This document shows positions 9,683-17,856 of a stretch of 64,000 bases of DNA, in pieces. This DNA is from Anoxybacteroides rupiense. GTDB taxonomy: Bacteria > Bacillota > Bacilli > Bacillales > Anoxybacillaceae. Numbering within the stretch: position 1 is the stretch's first letter; every line of letters starts with the position of its first letter. The notes beneath the pieces are model-generated. The model had not been told where the DNA came from. It worked only from the letters and a program-made list of their open reading frames with translations, and did no database searches. Location of the stretch: positions 186,001 to 250,000 of the forward strand of contig NZ_JACIDF010000001.1 in assembly GCF_014196195.1 (NCBI RefSeq), read 5' to 3'. Made by a program: the position numbers and the translations under genes.

Positions 9683-11265
9683 CATTCATTGCCGGCTGCC
9701 AAATATTCATAGGCCTGAATCATAAACTCGATAGCAAGCCGCTTCTCAGGATTCATAAAATCAGCTCCTAGTAGCGATTCTAGCTTTTGAATGCGATGAT
9801 AAAGCGTTTGTCTGACGACATATAAACGTTTGGCCGTTTCTTTTTTCGAACCATTGCAGGCCAAATAAACTTTTAATGTTTCCATCAGCTTGCCATTATA
9901 CTTTTTGTCATATTGAATCACCGGCTCCAGATATTCCATCATCATTTCATGCAGATCACCGTCCTTGTGGATAAGAGAAATAATTCTAGCTAAATGTAAA
10001 TCTTCATAAAAACAGCTTTTTGTTTTTTGAGAAAGCTGCTGCTGGATTTTGCTTGTTTCAAGAGCGGTTTGATAGCTTTTATGAATAAGTGCAAGACTTT
10101 CCGTGAATTTTCCGACACTAAAAAAAAAGCACGGCATGTTTTTCATATTGGCAAATTCGGAGTCCATCAAGCGCTGAATTCCCGTTTGCATCCGCTGCTT
10201 CCATGTTTTCACGCTTCGTTTATCCACTAAAATAAACACGATGCTGCCGCGCATCTCAATCGGGAAGGATTGGAACCCCTGCTGTTCCAGCATCGTGCGA
10301 AAGAGCAACTTGAAATAAGTCATATCAAAAGCGGAATGCTGCTTTAATGATTTAAATTTACAAATACAGACACAGCCGCCTTTTGGCTTTAGCTCAACAT
10401 CATGGTCAGCTAAATAATCCAAAATCGTTTGCACGCTATGTTCGCCCTCCAGCCACCCTTTTAGCCATTCTTGCTCCCTTGCTCTTTTCTTCTCTTCAAC
10501 ATATAAATCGCGCAGCAAATACTGGGCGAGCGCCGTCGCCGTTCGATCTAAAATCAGCAAGTCAAACTCGCTAATATCCCGGTCTGTAGAAATCATCGAC
10601 AGCTCCGCATATTCATGGCTAAAAAGCTGGATCGACTGGGAGGCCGATTTTTTCGTTGGCTGAGCCACTTGTTTGAGCCATAGCTGTTTTTTTGCTTCAC
10701 AGCACTCCGGAACAAATTCAACTTCCTTGCCATGCATGCGAAAGAGAATTTGATGACCTAAATACCGATGCAAATATTTTAAAATTTCATTGTAATGCTC
10801 AATAGATAAAAGTTTTTGATTTAACTGCTGGGAATAAGCTTCTAAGTTGGAGATCATTTGATAGTGTTGATTAATCAAATAGGCGTGGATATCTTGAGTA
10901 ATTTCAACGAATGGAACTTCTTTCAAAAAAAGGATGATTGGAAAGTGGTGCTCGTTCGCTAGCTGAATCACTTCTGGCGGGATGGATGACGTGTAGGTTC
11001 CGATTTCGATGCATAACCCGGAGGCGTCGCTTTCAATCAATTGCTCCACAAAGGAAAGGAATAACTCTCCATTTTCTTTCCATCCTACACCCGTAGATAA
11101 AATAAGTTCTTTTCCATTTAATAGTTTATGAATCTTCGTCACTTCCACCACATGTACCCATTTGACCGTCCGGTGCAATCCTTGATGTCCTGCAATGACT
11201 TGAGTATGCTCAAAGTGCTTTCTGTTTAATACGTCCAAAACAGTAAATTGAAAATGCTCGTGCAC
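9682..11265 (-). CDS. PucR family transcriptional regulator
   Basis: A 527-residue regulator. Residues 5-130 match the PucR N-terminal domain (FTVLDVLNRKHF, VKWVHVVEVTKIHKLLNGKELILSTG is the usual style). A poorly conserved middle region follows, then the C-terminal PucR-type helix-turn-helix: NGSKKETAKRLYVVRQTLYHRIQKLE (written here with its linker). The start is GTG 11265 with AGGAGGGGAAGGA upstream. PucR proteins control purine or other nitrogen-compound catabolism. Lying between the two halves of the pyrimidine pathway, this one probably activates preT-preA-hydA and mmsA (inference). Its effector is unknown. Confidence 0.88.
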   Translation of the reverse strand: MHEHFQFTVLDVLNRKHFEHTQVIAGHQGLHRTVKWVHVVEVTKIHKLLNGKELILSTGVGWKENGELFLSFVEQLIESDASGLCIEIGTYTSSIPPEVIQLANEHHFPIILFLKEVPFVEITQDIHAYLINQHYQMISNLEAYSQQLNQKLLSIEHYNEILKYLHRYLGHQILFRMHGKEVEFVPECCEAKKQLWLKQVAQPTKKSASQSIQLFSHEYAELSMISTDRDISEFDLLILDRTATALAQYLLRDLYVEEKKRAREQEWLKGWLEGEHSVQTILDYLADHDVELKPKGGCVCICKFKSLKQHSAFDMTYFKLLFRTMLEQQGFQSFPIEMRGSIVFILVDKRSVKTWKQRMQTGIQRLMDSEFANMKNMPCFFFSVGKFTESLALIHKSYQTALETSKIQQQLSQKTKSCFYEDLHLARIISLIHKDGDLHEMMMEYLEPVIQYDKKYNGKLMETLKVYLACNGSKKETAKRLYVVRQTLYHRIQKLESLLGADFMNPEKRLAIEFMIQAYEYLAAGNE

Positions 11266-11348
11266 TCCTTCCCCTCCTCTATCAACGGAGATTGTCCCAT
11301 CACACTAAATAATTATTCACCGCAAACAAATCGATTCCTCCTTTTTAT

Positions 11349-11652
11349 TCATGCAAATCTCAGATATGTACATCGTGTAATGGCTGCCTTTGAACCACTC
11401 CCACTTTTGCTTTGATTCCTGCGCTTCCACTTCTTATGAAAGGAGAATGAGTAGGCAATCCTCATAGTTCCTACGGTTTCATTGTCCAAACAAGACAACA
11501 ATCGAAATCCTTCTTTATGGAATGTTTTTGCTTGCGTTTAAATCTCTAGCGTGATGTGTTCTGTAAGATGGGCCTATCCATTCACGAAGATTGAGATTCT
11601 TAACATCTTTGCTTTGGTATCCACAGTACGAACATAGAGTATTGGATCTCGA
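11349..11652 (-). pseudogene. decayed C-terminal remnant of an IS200/IS605-type TnpB
   Basis: On the minus strand the frame starting near 11652 reads SRSNTLCSYCGYQSKDVKN and then LREWIGPSYRTHHARDLNASKNIP before a stop. This is the zinc-ribbon tail of TnpB. The first CxxC is intact, but the second pair (normally CPxC) has become GPSY, and the catalytic-region DRD has become ARD. After the stop a shifted frame continues with KEGFRLLSCLDNETVG and a basic tail (HKKWKRRNQSKSGSG) to 11349. The upstream two-thirds of tnpB is missing, so it is certainly inactive. It lies within the 629-bp gap between PucR and the small gene at 11895. Confidence 0.82.
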
Positions 11653-11791
11653 TACCTTTGCCTTCTCCTTTAAAATCCATTTTATTTTATACCATTCGCC
11701 TTTCCATCGGACGATTCGAGTAAGAAGAAACAGCGCAAGAAAACATGATATCCCCTCTAGTAAGAAAAACTAAATAACTAGATGCAAAAAT

Positions 11792-11828
11792 AAAGGTAGA
11801 CAAAGTCAAAATGACTTTGTCTACCTTT
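11792..11828 (-). terminator. terminator of the preT-preA-hydA transcript
   Basis: Perfect 17-bp stem (AAAGGTAGACAAAGTCA and its complement) with a 3-nt loop, followed on the minus strand by ATTTTTGC. It lies 66 bp beyond the stop of the 77-residue gene that ends the operon. Confidence 0.88.
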
Positions 11829-11894
11829 CGCCTTTTCGCTGATTGTCATAAAGATTTGGAAAGACTGCTTCTCTCCTTGGCTGTCAAAAGCTCA

Positions 11895-12128
11895 TTAGGA
11901 CGATCGCTTCATTTGCTGAATCAGCAAAGAAGAAACATATTTTCTGGCGTCGGCCGTTTGAATGTGCAATGTTTGCAAAGGCTGTTTTAGCTCAGAAGCA
12001 GCCGGAGTTGGCAGCGCAAATTCTATAAACGCGCCGCTTAAATTTTCATGAACACGCTTGATCACATACCCTCGACGAAGCAATGCATCCATTCGCTCGC
12101 GCTCCACCAGAAACTCTTGATAAGACAC
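11895..12128 (-). CDS. small conserved-looking protein of the pyrimidine operon, function unknown
   Basis: A 77-residue protein not assigned to a family. It is soluble with mixed charge (VERERMDALLRRGYVIKRV near the N-terminus) and has no membrane segment, signal peptide or metal motif. GTG 12128 has a very good AAAGGAGGA site 8 nt upstream, and a strong terminator follows, so it is likely real. It follows hydA by 74 bp in the same direction and is probably the last gene of preT-preA-hydA. A link to pyrimidine catabolism is inferred only from position. Confidence 0.7.
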   Translation of the reverse strand: MSYQEFLVERERMDALLRRGYVIKRVHENLSGAFIEFALPTPAASELKQPLQTLHIQTADARKYVSSLLIQQMKRSS

Positions 12129-12202
12129 CGTATCTCCTCCTTTATATCTACCATCTAGCCAAACAGCAGGACCGTAAGTCCTCTCTCTTGTGGTCTATTC
12201 TA

Positions 12203-13621
12203 TTAAATAGTTAATTTCTTGTTTTCGTTTAGAACGGTGTATTTTCCATACTTCTCCCGTTTTAAATATTGGCCATAGCCTGGTTTCCCGACAAAGACTT
12301 TGTCCCGTACAACAAACTCACCTCTTGAAAGCACTGATATTGGCTCTCCTGCCACTTTCATTCCTTCAAACGGGTTATAGTCAACGGCCATATGATGAGT
12401 TTCAGCGGAAATCACCCGTTCCACATTCGGATCAAAAATGACCAAGTCGGCGTCAGAGCCAACAGCGATCGTTCCTTTTTTCGGAAATAATCCAAACAGC
12501 TTCGCGATTCTCGTCGATGTAATGTCGACAAACTGGTTGAGGGTGATTCGTCCTTTCTTTACACCTTCACTAAATAAAATGCTGAGTCGATCTTCAATGA
12601 TGGGACCTCCGTTTGGTATTTTCGTAAAGTCGTCTCTTCCCAGTTCCTTCTGTCCTTTAAAATCAAATGAGCATTGATCGGATCCCAAGGTTTGCAGTTG
12701 TCCATTTTTTAAGGCATTCCATAACACTTCTTGATGCCATTTTTCTCGAAGCGGCGGTGACCATACATATTTAGCCCCCTCAAAGTTCGGTTTTTCTAAA
12801 TATGACTGGTCTAGCACCAAATATTGTGGACATGTTTCCCCCCACACATTTAATCCTTTATTGCGCGCTTCGGCGATTTTTTCGACTGCTTGTGCACAAG
12901 ACACATGGACAACATAAAGCTGCGAGTCGGCCAGCTGCGTCAGCTGACAAGCGCGGCCTGTCGCTTCTCCTTCCAATTCCGGGGGCCGAGTAAGCGCATG
13001 ATAAATGGGCTCTGTGTGGCCTTCAGCGAGCGCTTGCTTTGTTAAATAATCAATCACATCTCCATTTTCGGCATGGACCATGACGAGAGCGCCAAGCTGT
13101 TTGGCGGCAGAAAGCGTTCTGTACAAAGTGCCGTCGTCTGCTTGGAACACGTTTTTGTAGGCCATAAATACTTTAAAAGATGTAATCCCCTCTTCTTCGA
13201 TCACCTTTGGCAATTCGCTTAATACATCATCATTGATTTCGCTAATCATCAAATGGAAGCCATAATCAATGACGGCTTTGCCTTTCGCTTTGTTGTGCCA
13301 GGTTTCAATGGCCTTCGCCAGCGGCTCCCCTTTATTCGTTAAACAAAAGTCAATCACCGTCGTTGTTCCGCCAAATGCCGCGGCAATCGTTCCCGATTGA
13401 AAATCATCCTTTGTCACTGTCCCGCCAAACGGCATATCTAAATGAGTATGCGGATCAATTCCTCCCGGAAAAACATAGCAACCTTTTGCATCAATGATTT
13501 CAGCATCATGCGGACTTACATGTTCGCCAATCGCCGCAATTTTTCCATCTTCAATTAGCACATCTGCATGATAAACATCCGCTGCCGTTACAATCGTTCC
13601 ATTTTTTATCAGCTTTTTCAT
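12203..13621 (-). CDS. hydA: dihydropyrimidinase (D-hydantoinase family)
   Basis: Zinc amidohydrolase opening dihydrouracil or dihydrothymine to N-carbamoyl-beta-amino acids. At 472 residues it has the standard length. Metal ligands are visible: DPHTHLDMPFGG (His-x-His), the carboxylated Lys in TSFKVFMAYKNVF, VHAENGD, YVVHVSCAQA and the final Asp in LGSDQCSFDF. AGGAGG lies 10 nt before the ATG. It follows preA by 24 bp, which makes the physiological role reductive pyrimidine degradation rather than hydantoin use. Thermophilic Bacillus D-hydantoinases belong to this same family. Confidence 0.95.
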   Translation of the reverse strand: MKKLIKNGTIVTAADVYHADVLIEDGKIAAIGEHVSPHDAEIIDAKGCYVFPGGIDPHTHLDMPFGGTVTKDDFQSGTIAAAFGGTTTVIDFCLTNKGEPLAKAIETWHNKAKGKAVIDYGFHLMISEINDDVLSELPKVIEEEGITSFKVFMAYKNVFQADDGTLYRTLSAAKQLGALVMVHAENGDVIDYLTKQALAEGHTEPIYHALTRPPELEGEATGRACQLTQLADSQLYVVHVSCAQAVEKIAEARNKGLNVWGETCPQYLVLDQSYLEKPNFEGAKYVWSPPLREKWHQEVLWNALKNGQLQTLGSDQCSFDFKGQKELGRDDFTKIPNGGPIIEDRLSILFSEGVKKGRITLNQFVDITSTRIAKLFGLFPKKGTIAVGSDADLVIFDPNVERVISAETHHMAVDYNPFEGMKVAGEPISVLSRGEFVVRDKVFVGKPGYGQYLKREKYGKYTVLNENKKLTI

Positions 13622-13645
13622 AAAAATATTTCCTCCTTGTGTTCT

Positions 13646-14929
13646 TTACTTGGCTTCCGCATTGGAAACTGTTAATGCACTGATCGCCGCTTGGCGTTCG
13701 TTCCATGTCATCGGCGGGCACTCCCTTGGAAGTTCGACCATATCAATCGCGCCGTCAACAGGACAGACAAGCGAACATAAATTGCATCCTACACAATCTT
13801 CCTCCCGCACTTTTAAATACTCACGGCCAGTGGCGTCAGCAAGGCGATCGATGCATTGGTGGGATGCATCTTCACAAGCGATATAGCATTTATTACAATT
13901 AATGCACACATCGGTGTTAATACGGGCAGCTACTTTATAGTTCAAATCAAGATTGCCCCAATCCGAATATCGGTGAACGGCTTTGCCGACAAGATCCATT
14001 ACCGAAGCAATCCCTTTGCTGTCAAGATAATGCTGGAGCCCTTCCACCATGTCCTCGATAATGCGGAAGCCATGATGCATCACCGCCGTGCACACTTGCA
14101 CTCCCGTTGCTCCCATCAGCATAAATTCTACGGCTTCCTTCCAGCTCGATACCCCGCCCATTCCGGAAATTGGCACATTAATTCGCGGGTGGCGAGCACA
14201 TTCAGCTACCATATTTAGGGCGATCGGCTTCACTGCTGGACCGCAATAACCGCCATGCGCCCCTTTCCCTGCGACATGCGGAATGATATGCCACGTATCC
14301 AAATCGACCCCCATTAAGCTGTTGATTGTATTGATCATGCTGATGGCATCAGCTCCTCCTTGAACAGCGGCCTCCGCTGTTGCTGTAATATCCGTAATAT
14401 TAGGGGTTAATTTGACAATAACCGGTTTTTCCGCGACCTCTTTGACCCAATATGTCTGCTTTTCTACTAACTCTGGTACCTGCCCCGATGCTGATCCCAT
14501 TCCGCGTTCCGCCATTCCGTGCGGACAGCCGAAGTTTAATTCAAATCCATCCACTCCCACATCCTGTACTCTTTTCACAATTTCATGCCATTTTTCCCTT
14601 TTTGGCTCGACCATAAGAGAAGCGATAATGGCATGGTTAGGAAATCGTTTTTTTGTTTCATAAATTTCCTTTAAGTTCACCTCAAGCGGACGATCCGTAA
14701 TCAATTCAATGTTATTAAACCCCGCGATCCGTTGACCGTTGAAGCTGATGGCTGCAAACCGCGACGATACATTTAAAATCGGTTCTCCAAGTGTTTTCCA
14801 AACGGCTCCGCCCCATCCGGCTTCAAATGCTCGTTGCACCTGGTATCCCGAGTTCGTCGGCGGCGCAGACGCCAACCAGAACGGGTTAGGAGACTTGATC
14901 CCCGCTAAATTCATGCTTAAGTCGGCCAT
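13646..14929 (-). CDS. preA: NAD-dependent dihydropyrimidine dehydrogenase, PreA subunit
   Basis: Catalytic subunit that reduces uracil or thymine to the dihydro form. Residues 1-310 form a dihydroorotate-dehydrogenase-like FMN barrel, with NPFWLASAPPTNSGYQVQRA at the start, ELNFGCPHGM and the GGYCGPAVKPIAL loop. The C-terminus adds a two-cluster ferredoxin domain (CINCNKCYIAC and CVGCNLCSLVC). Length is 427 residues. It follows preT by 19 bp and would form the PreT-PreA complex as in E. coli. The direction in vivo is taken as degradative from the company of hydA. Confidence 0.95.
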   Translation of the reverse strand: MADLSMNLAGIKSPNPFWLASAPPTNSGYQVQRAFEAGWGGAVWKTLGEPILNVSSRFAAISFNGQRIAGFNNIELITDRPLEVNLKEIYETKKRFPNHAIIASLMVEPKREKWHEIVKRVQDVGVDGFELNFGCPHGMAERGMGSASGQVPELVEKQTYWVKEVAEKPVIVKLTPNITDITATAEAAVQGGADAISMINTINSLMGVDLDTWHIIPHVAGKGAHGGYCGPAVKPIALNMVAECARHPRINVPISGMGGVSSWKEAVEFMLMGATGVQVCTAVMHHGFRIIEDMVEGLQHYLDSKGIASVMDLVGKAVHRYSDWGNLDLNYKVAARINTDVCINCNKCYIACEDASHQCIDRLADATGREYLKVREEDCVGCNLCSLVCPVDGAIDMVELPRECPPMTWNERQAAISALTVSNAEAK

Positions 14930-14948
14930 TGTTGTATTCCCCCTTCAT

Positions 14949-16304
14949 TTAAGCCGTCTCGCTTATGTGCTTTTCTAAATATTGATGAATCGCATAAGCA
15001 GCCTCTTTTCCTTGCTGCGCAGCTGTGACTACCATCGCTTCACCTTGTCCTTTGCCGAAAACGATATCGCCGCAAGCAAATATTTTTGGATGGGAGGTTT
15101 GGTAGCTTCCCTGACGAATCCGAACAACTCCAGCATCGTGCTCTAATCCAAACTCCGTGAGTAGCTCCAGGTGCCGCATCTGGCCAATCGCCTTAATCAC
15201 GGCATCTACCTGCATGATAAATTCCGATCCTTCAATCGGAACCGGACGCCGCCGCCCATCTTGATCCGGCTCCCCTAATTGCATGCGGATGCATTCGATA
15301 TGAGTGACTCTTCCTTTCTCATCGCCGATGATTCGTTTAGGAGCCGTCAGCCAACGAAACTCGACTCCTTCCTGTTTGGCAAATTCGTATTCAAAATCAT
15401 AAGCTGTCATCTCTTCCTTTGTACGGCGATATAAAATCTTTACGTTTTCCGCCCCTAGCCGTACCGAACATGTCGCCCCGTCAATCGCTGTATTTCCGGC
15501 ACCAATGACAATAACCTTTTTCCCTACCAACCGATCCGTTAACGGCTTGGTTTTCGTTTCTTTAATGAGTTCAATCGCGTCATACACCCCTTCTAAATCC
15601 TCTCCTTCAATCCCCAGCATCGGAACTGTCCCCATCCCCGCAGCCAAAACAACCGCATCATAGCTTTCTAAAATTTCGTTTGCGGTTATATCTTTTCCTA
15701 CCTTTGTATTCGTCCGAATGTCCACACCTAAACGCTTGACTTGGTGAACTTCCCACAATGGCACGCGCTGCGGAAGACGGAATGAAACAATCCCATACGT
15801 ATTTAACCCACCGGCTTCCTTTTCTGCTTCAAAGATCGTCACACTGTACCCCATAAGCGCCAGCTCCCTAGCTGCTGACAATCCTGCTGGTCCGCCACCA
15901 ACGACCGCTACCGCCCTACCGTTTGTTCTTCCTGCTTGAAATAGCGGTTCGTCATTTTGTATGGCCCAATCTGTCGCATACCGCTGCAAGTTTCCGATCA
16001 TAATCGGCTTTGTCGAATGGTTCAGAACACAGGCTCCTTCGCATAGCTCCTCTGTCGGACATACTCTCGCGCAGCTTGCGCCTACAGGATTTGACAGCAT
16101 AATAGTCTTTGCTGCCCCTTTCAGATTCCCTGATGCAATCTTTTTGATGAAGGCAGGAATATCAATTCCTGTCGGGCAAGCCTGAATACAGGGAGCATCG
16201 TAGCAATATAAGCAGCGATTCGCTTCCTCAATCGCCTCCCGCTGGGTCAATCCAGACGCGGCTTCTTGAAAGTTTTTCGATAAATCGAATGAGGATTGAT
16301 TCAT
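14949..16304 (-). CDS. preT: dihydropyrimidine dehydrogenase, PreT subunit (NAD-binding, GltD-like)
   Basis: Electron-transfer subunit passing reducing equivalents between NAD(H) and PreA. The N-terminal Fe-S region shows CLYCYDAPCIQACPTGIDI and CARVCPTEELCEGAC. Two Rossmann motifs follow: AVVGGGPAGLSAARELA (FAD) and VIVIGAGNTAIDGA (NAD(P)), plus a final FACGDIVFGKG. The start at 16304 is preferred because AAGGAGG lies 9 nt upstream; a frame reaching 16325 has no such site. Length is 451 residues. It is first of the operon and a paralogue of GltD at 21.5 kb. Confidence 0.94.
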   Translation of the reverse strand: MNQSSFDLSKNFQEAASGLTQREAIEEANRCLYCYDAPCIQACPTGIDIPAFIKKIASGNLKGAAKTIMLSNPVGASCARVCPTEELCEGACVLNHSTKPIMIGNLQRYATDWAIQNDEPLFQAGRTNGRAVAVVGGGPAGLSAARELALMGYSVTIFEAEKEAGGLNTYGIVSFRLPQRVPLWEVHQVKRLGVDIRTNTKVGKDITANEILESYDAVVLAAGMGTVPMLGIEGEDLEGVYDAIELIKETKTKPLTDRLVGKKVIVIGAGNTAIDGATCSVRLGAENVKILYRRTKEEMTAYDFEYEFAKQEGVEFRWLTAPKRIIGDEKGRVTHIECIRMQLGEPDQDGRRRPVPIEGSEFIMQVDAVIKAIGQMRHLELLTEFGLEHDAGVVRIRQGSYQTSHPKIFACGDIVFGKGQGEAMVVTAAQQGKEAAYAIHQYLEKHISETA

Positions 16305-16858
16305 GGCACACAGCCTCCTTATCATTTTTTATTTTAAAAAAGGGAATAGAGCTAAAACCCTAATCCCTTCAAAAAACAATGTCTGCCTATCTAGGAGCGC
16401 TGCTAGATCTCCACTGTTTATTATTTGCCTTTGCTAAGGCTACATACAAGATTCCTAGATATAGAAATCTATTGAGCAACTTCGCCCTTCTTTCAGTAAA
16501 ACAACTGGATTTGTGTTCACTCCTTTGCTACGGCAAACGAGGCTATGGCTGTCTTCATGCTCAAGTTTCCAAATTAGCCTAGCGAAAAAAGAAACGCTTT
16601 TCTAACCATGGCGTCAATCGTACATGTCCATCTGTACTTTTTAGCATGAGAAAAGCGGTGGATGAGCTCTGCCTTATAATCTATGAGACATACCTATATT
16701 TCATTCCTTATGATTGGGTTAAACCCAGAATCTTTTTGTTATTAACAGAAAAATTAAAATATTTAAACATATTTTACTTGGTAGCGTTAAGCTTTTCATT
16801 ATACATTTTGTTAAATAAAGAAGTTTGTTCATTATTCAACATGTCCATTTGATTCCTT
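16305..16858. other. 554-bp gap upstream of preT, no recognised gene
   Basis: This gap must contain the preT promoter. Short frames on both strands (for example 16379-16582 plus) have no RBS and do not resemble a known family. The right part is AT-rich. No operator, riboswitch or terminator could be defined with confidence. Confidence 0.35.
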
Positions 16859-17305
16859 TTACGATGCTGCATTGCCGCGATAAATAAAAAAGAGAGCGGC
16901 TAGCATAAACAATAGCCCAAAAAGCCGATTCATATTCATCGGAATTTTAGGTACGCCAAATAAACCAAAATGATCAATGACCATACTAATAACAAGTTGT
17001 CCAACGATAGCAGCCAAAATAGCAGCTGCTGCCCCTACTTTTGGAACGGAAATAATCGTAATCGTCACAAAAACGGCCCCTAATAAACCTCCTAATAAAT
17101 TCCATTTAGGAACTTGAAGCAACTGCACCAACTGTCCTTTGCCAAAAAATAAAGCGACAAACGTTAAAAATAAGGTACCGACAAAAAAGGAAGTAAAGGC
17201 TCCTTCCAGACTCCCTATTTTCTTTCCAAGGCTTCCGTTGATCGGCGCTTGAAGCCCTGCTAGCATTCCACCTACTAAAGATAATAAAATATACAACCAT
17301 TTCAT
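16859..17305 (-). CDS. YdcZ/DUF606 family DMT-type membrane transporter
   Basis: A 148-residue protein with five hydrophobic segments. The starting stretch LLSLVGGMLAGLQAPINGSLGKKIGS and the later VGAAAAILAAIVGQLVISMVIDHFGLFG are typical of the DUF606/YdcZ branch of the drug/metabolite transporter superfamily, which are half-size proteins. ATG 17305 follows GGGAGAAAG. It stands alone on the minus strand, flanked by long non-coding DNA and a palindromic repeat. The substrate is unknown. Confidence 0.85.
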   Translation of the reverse strand: MKWLYILLSLVGGMLAGLQAPINGSLGKKIGSLEGAFTSFFVGTLFLTFVALFFGKGQLVQLLQVPKWNLLGGLLGAVFVTITIISVPKVGAAAAILAAIVGQLVISMVIDHFGLFGVPKIPMNMNRLFGLLFMLAALFFIYRGNAAS

Positions 17306-17399
17306 ACTTCTTTCTCCCTTTCATTCACGTTTGTACAAACGATATCAAATGTTGTATGGCTATAACGGTTTTAAGCATTATTTCACAGCAAGCTGACAT

Positions 17400-17460
17400 C
17401 AACCTCTCCCACCTACACTTCGCTTAGAGGTGGGAGACTTCTCGGTGAATGTGTTAAAAA
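17400..17460 (+). repeat. palindromic repeat, copy A
   Basis: CTCCCACCT (17406-17414) pairs perfectly with AGGTGGGAG (17428-17436) around a 13-nt loop containing TTCGCTTAG, followed by ACTTCTCGGTGAATG and a TTAAAAA tail. It is the same family as the copies at 21307, 38403, 43515, 52845 (inverted) and 56847. Confidence 0.82.
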
Positions 17461-17856
17461 TGCTTGCCAGACAAGGAGCACAAATCAAATAAAAAAGTGC
17501 ATGCGCAGACGAGCTAGACTAGTGCCTATGATTGAAAGCATTTGTCGGCAATCTGAATTCGATCGTTTAACATTTGTTTGGATATGAAGTTGAGAACGTT
17601 TTTCCGCGGTCGGGCGAACCAAACAATACGGCTCACAGACGCCCTTATTGGTCTGCTGTCCGGCACTCTGTCACGCTTTGGCATAACGAAAACCAGCATG
17701 TTTTCCTCCCGATTGCAGCTCTCCAAAATGATGTGTTCCATCCTTCCGATGTCGTTAAATCCGCATAGAGGGTACGATAAACTCTTTCCTCCTTTCTCCT
17801 CATTACATCGTCAAATAAGTGGTAAGAAAAAAACATTCGGGGTTTCCCGAACGCTT
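17461..17856. other. non-coding stretch after repeat A
   Basis: About 400 bp with overlapping short frames on both strands (17526-17741 minus, 17578-17880 plus). None has a good ribosome binding site or a recognisable family. It may be decayed coding DNA. No function is claimed. Confidence 0.3.
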
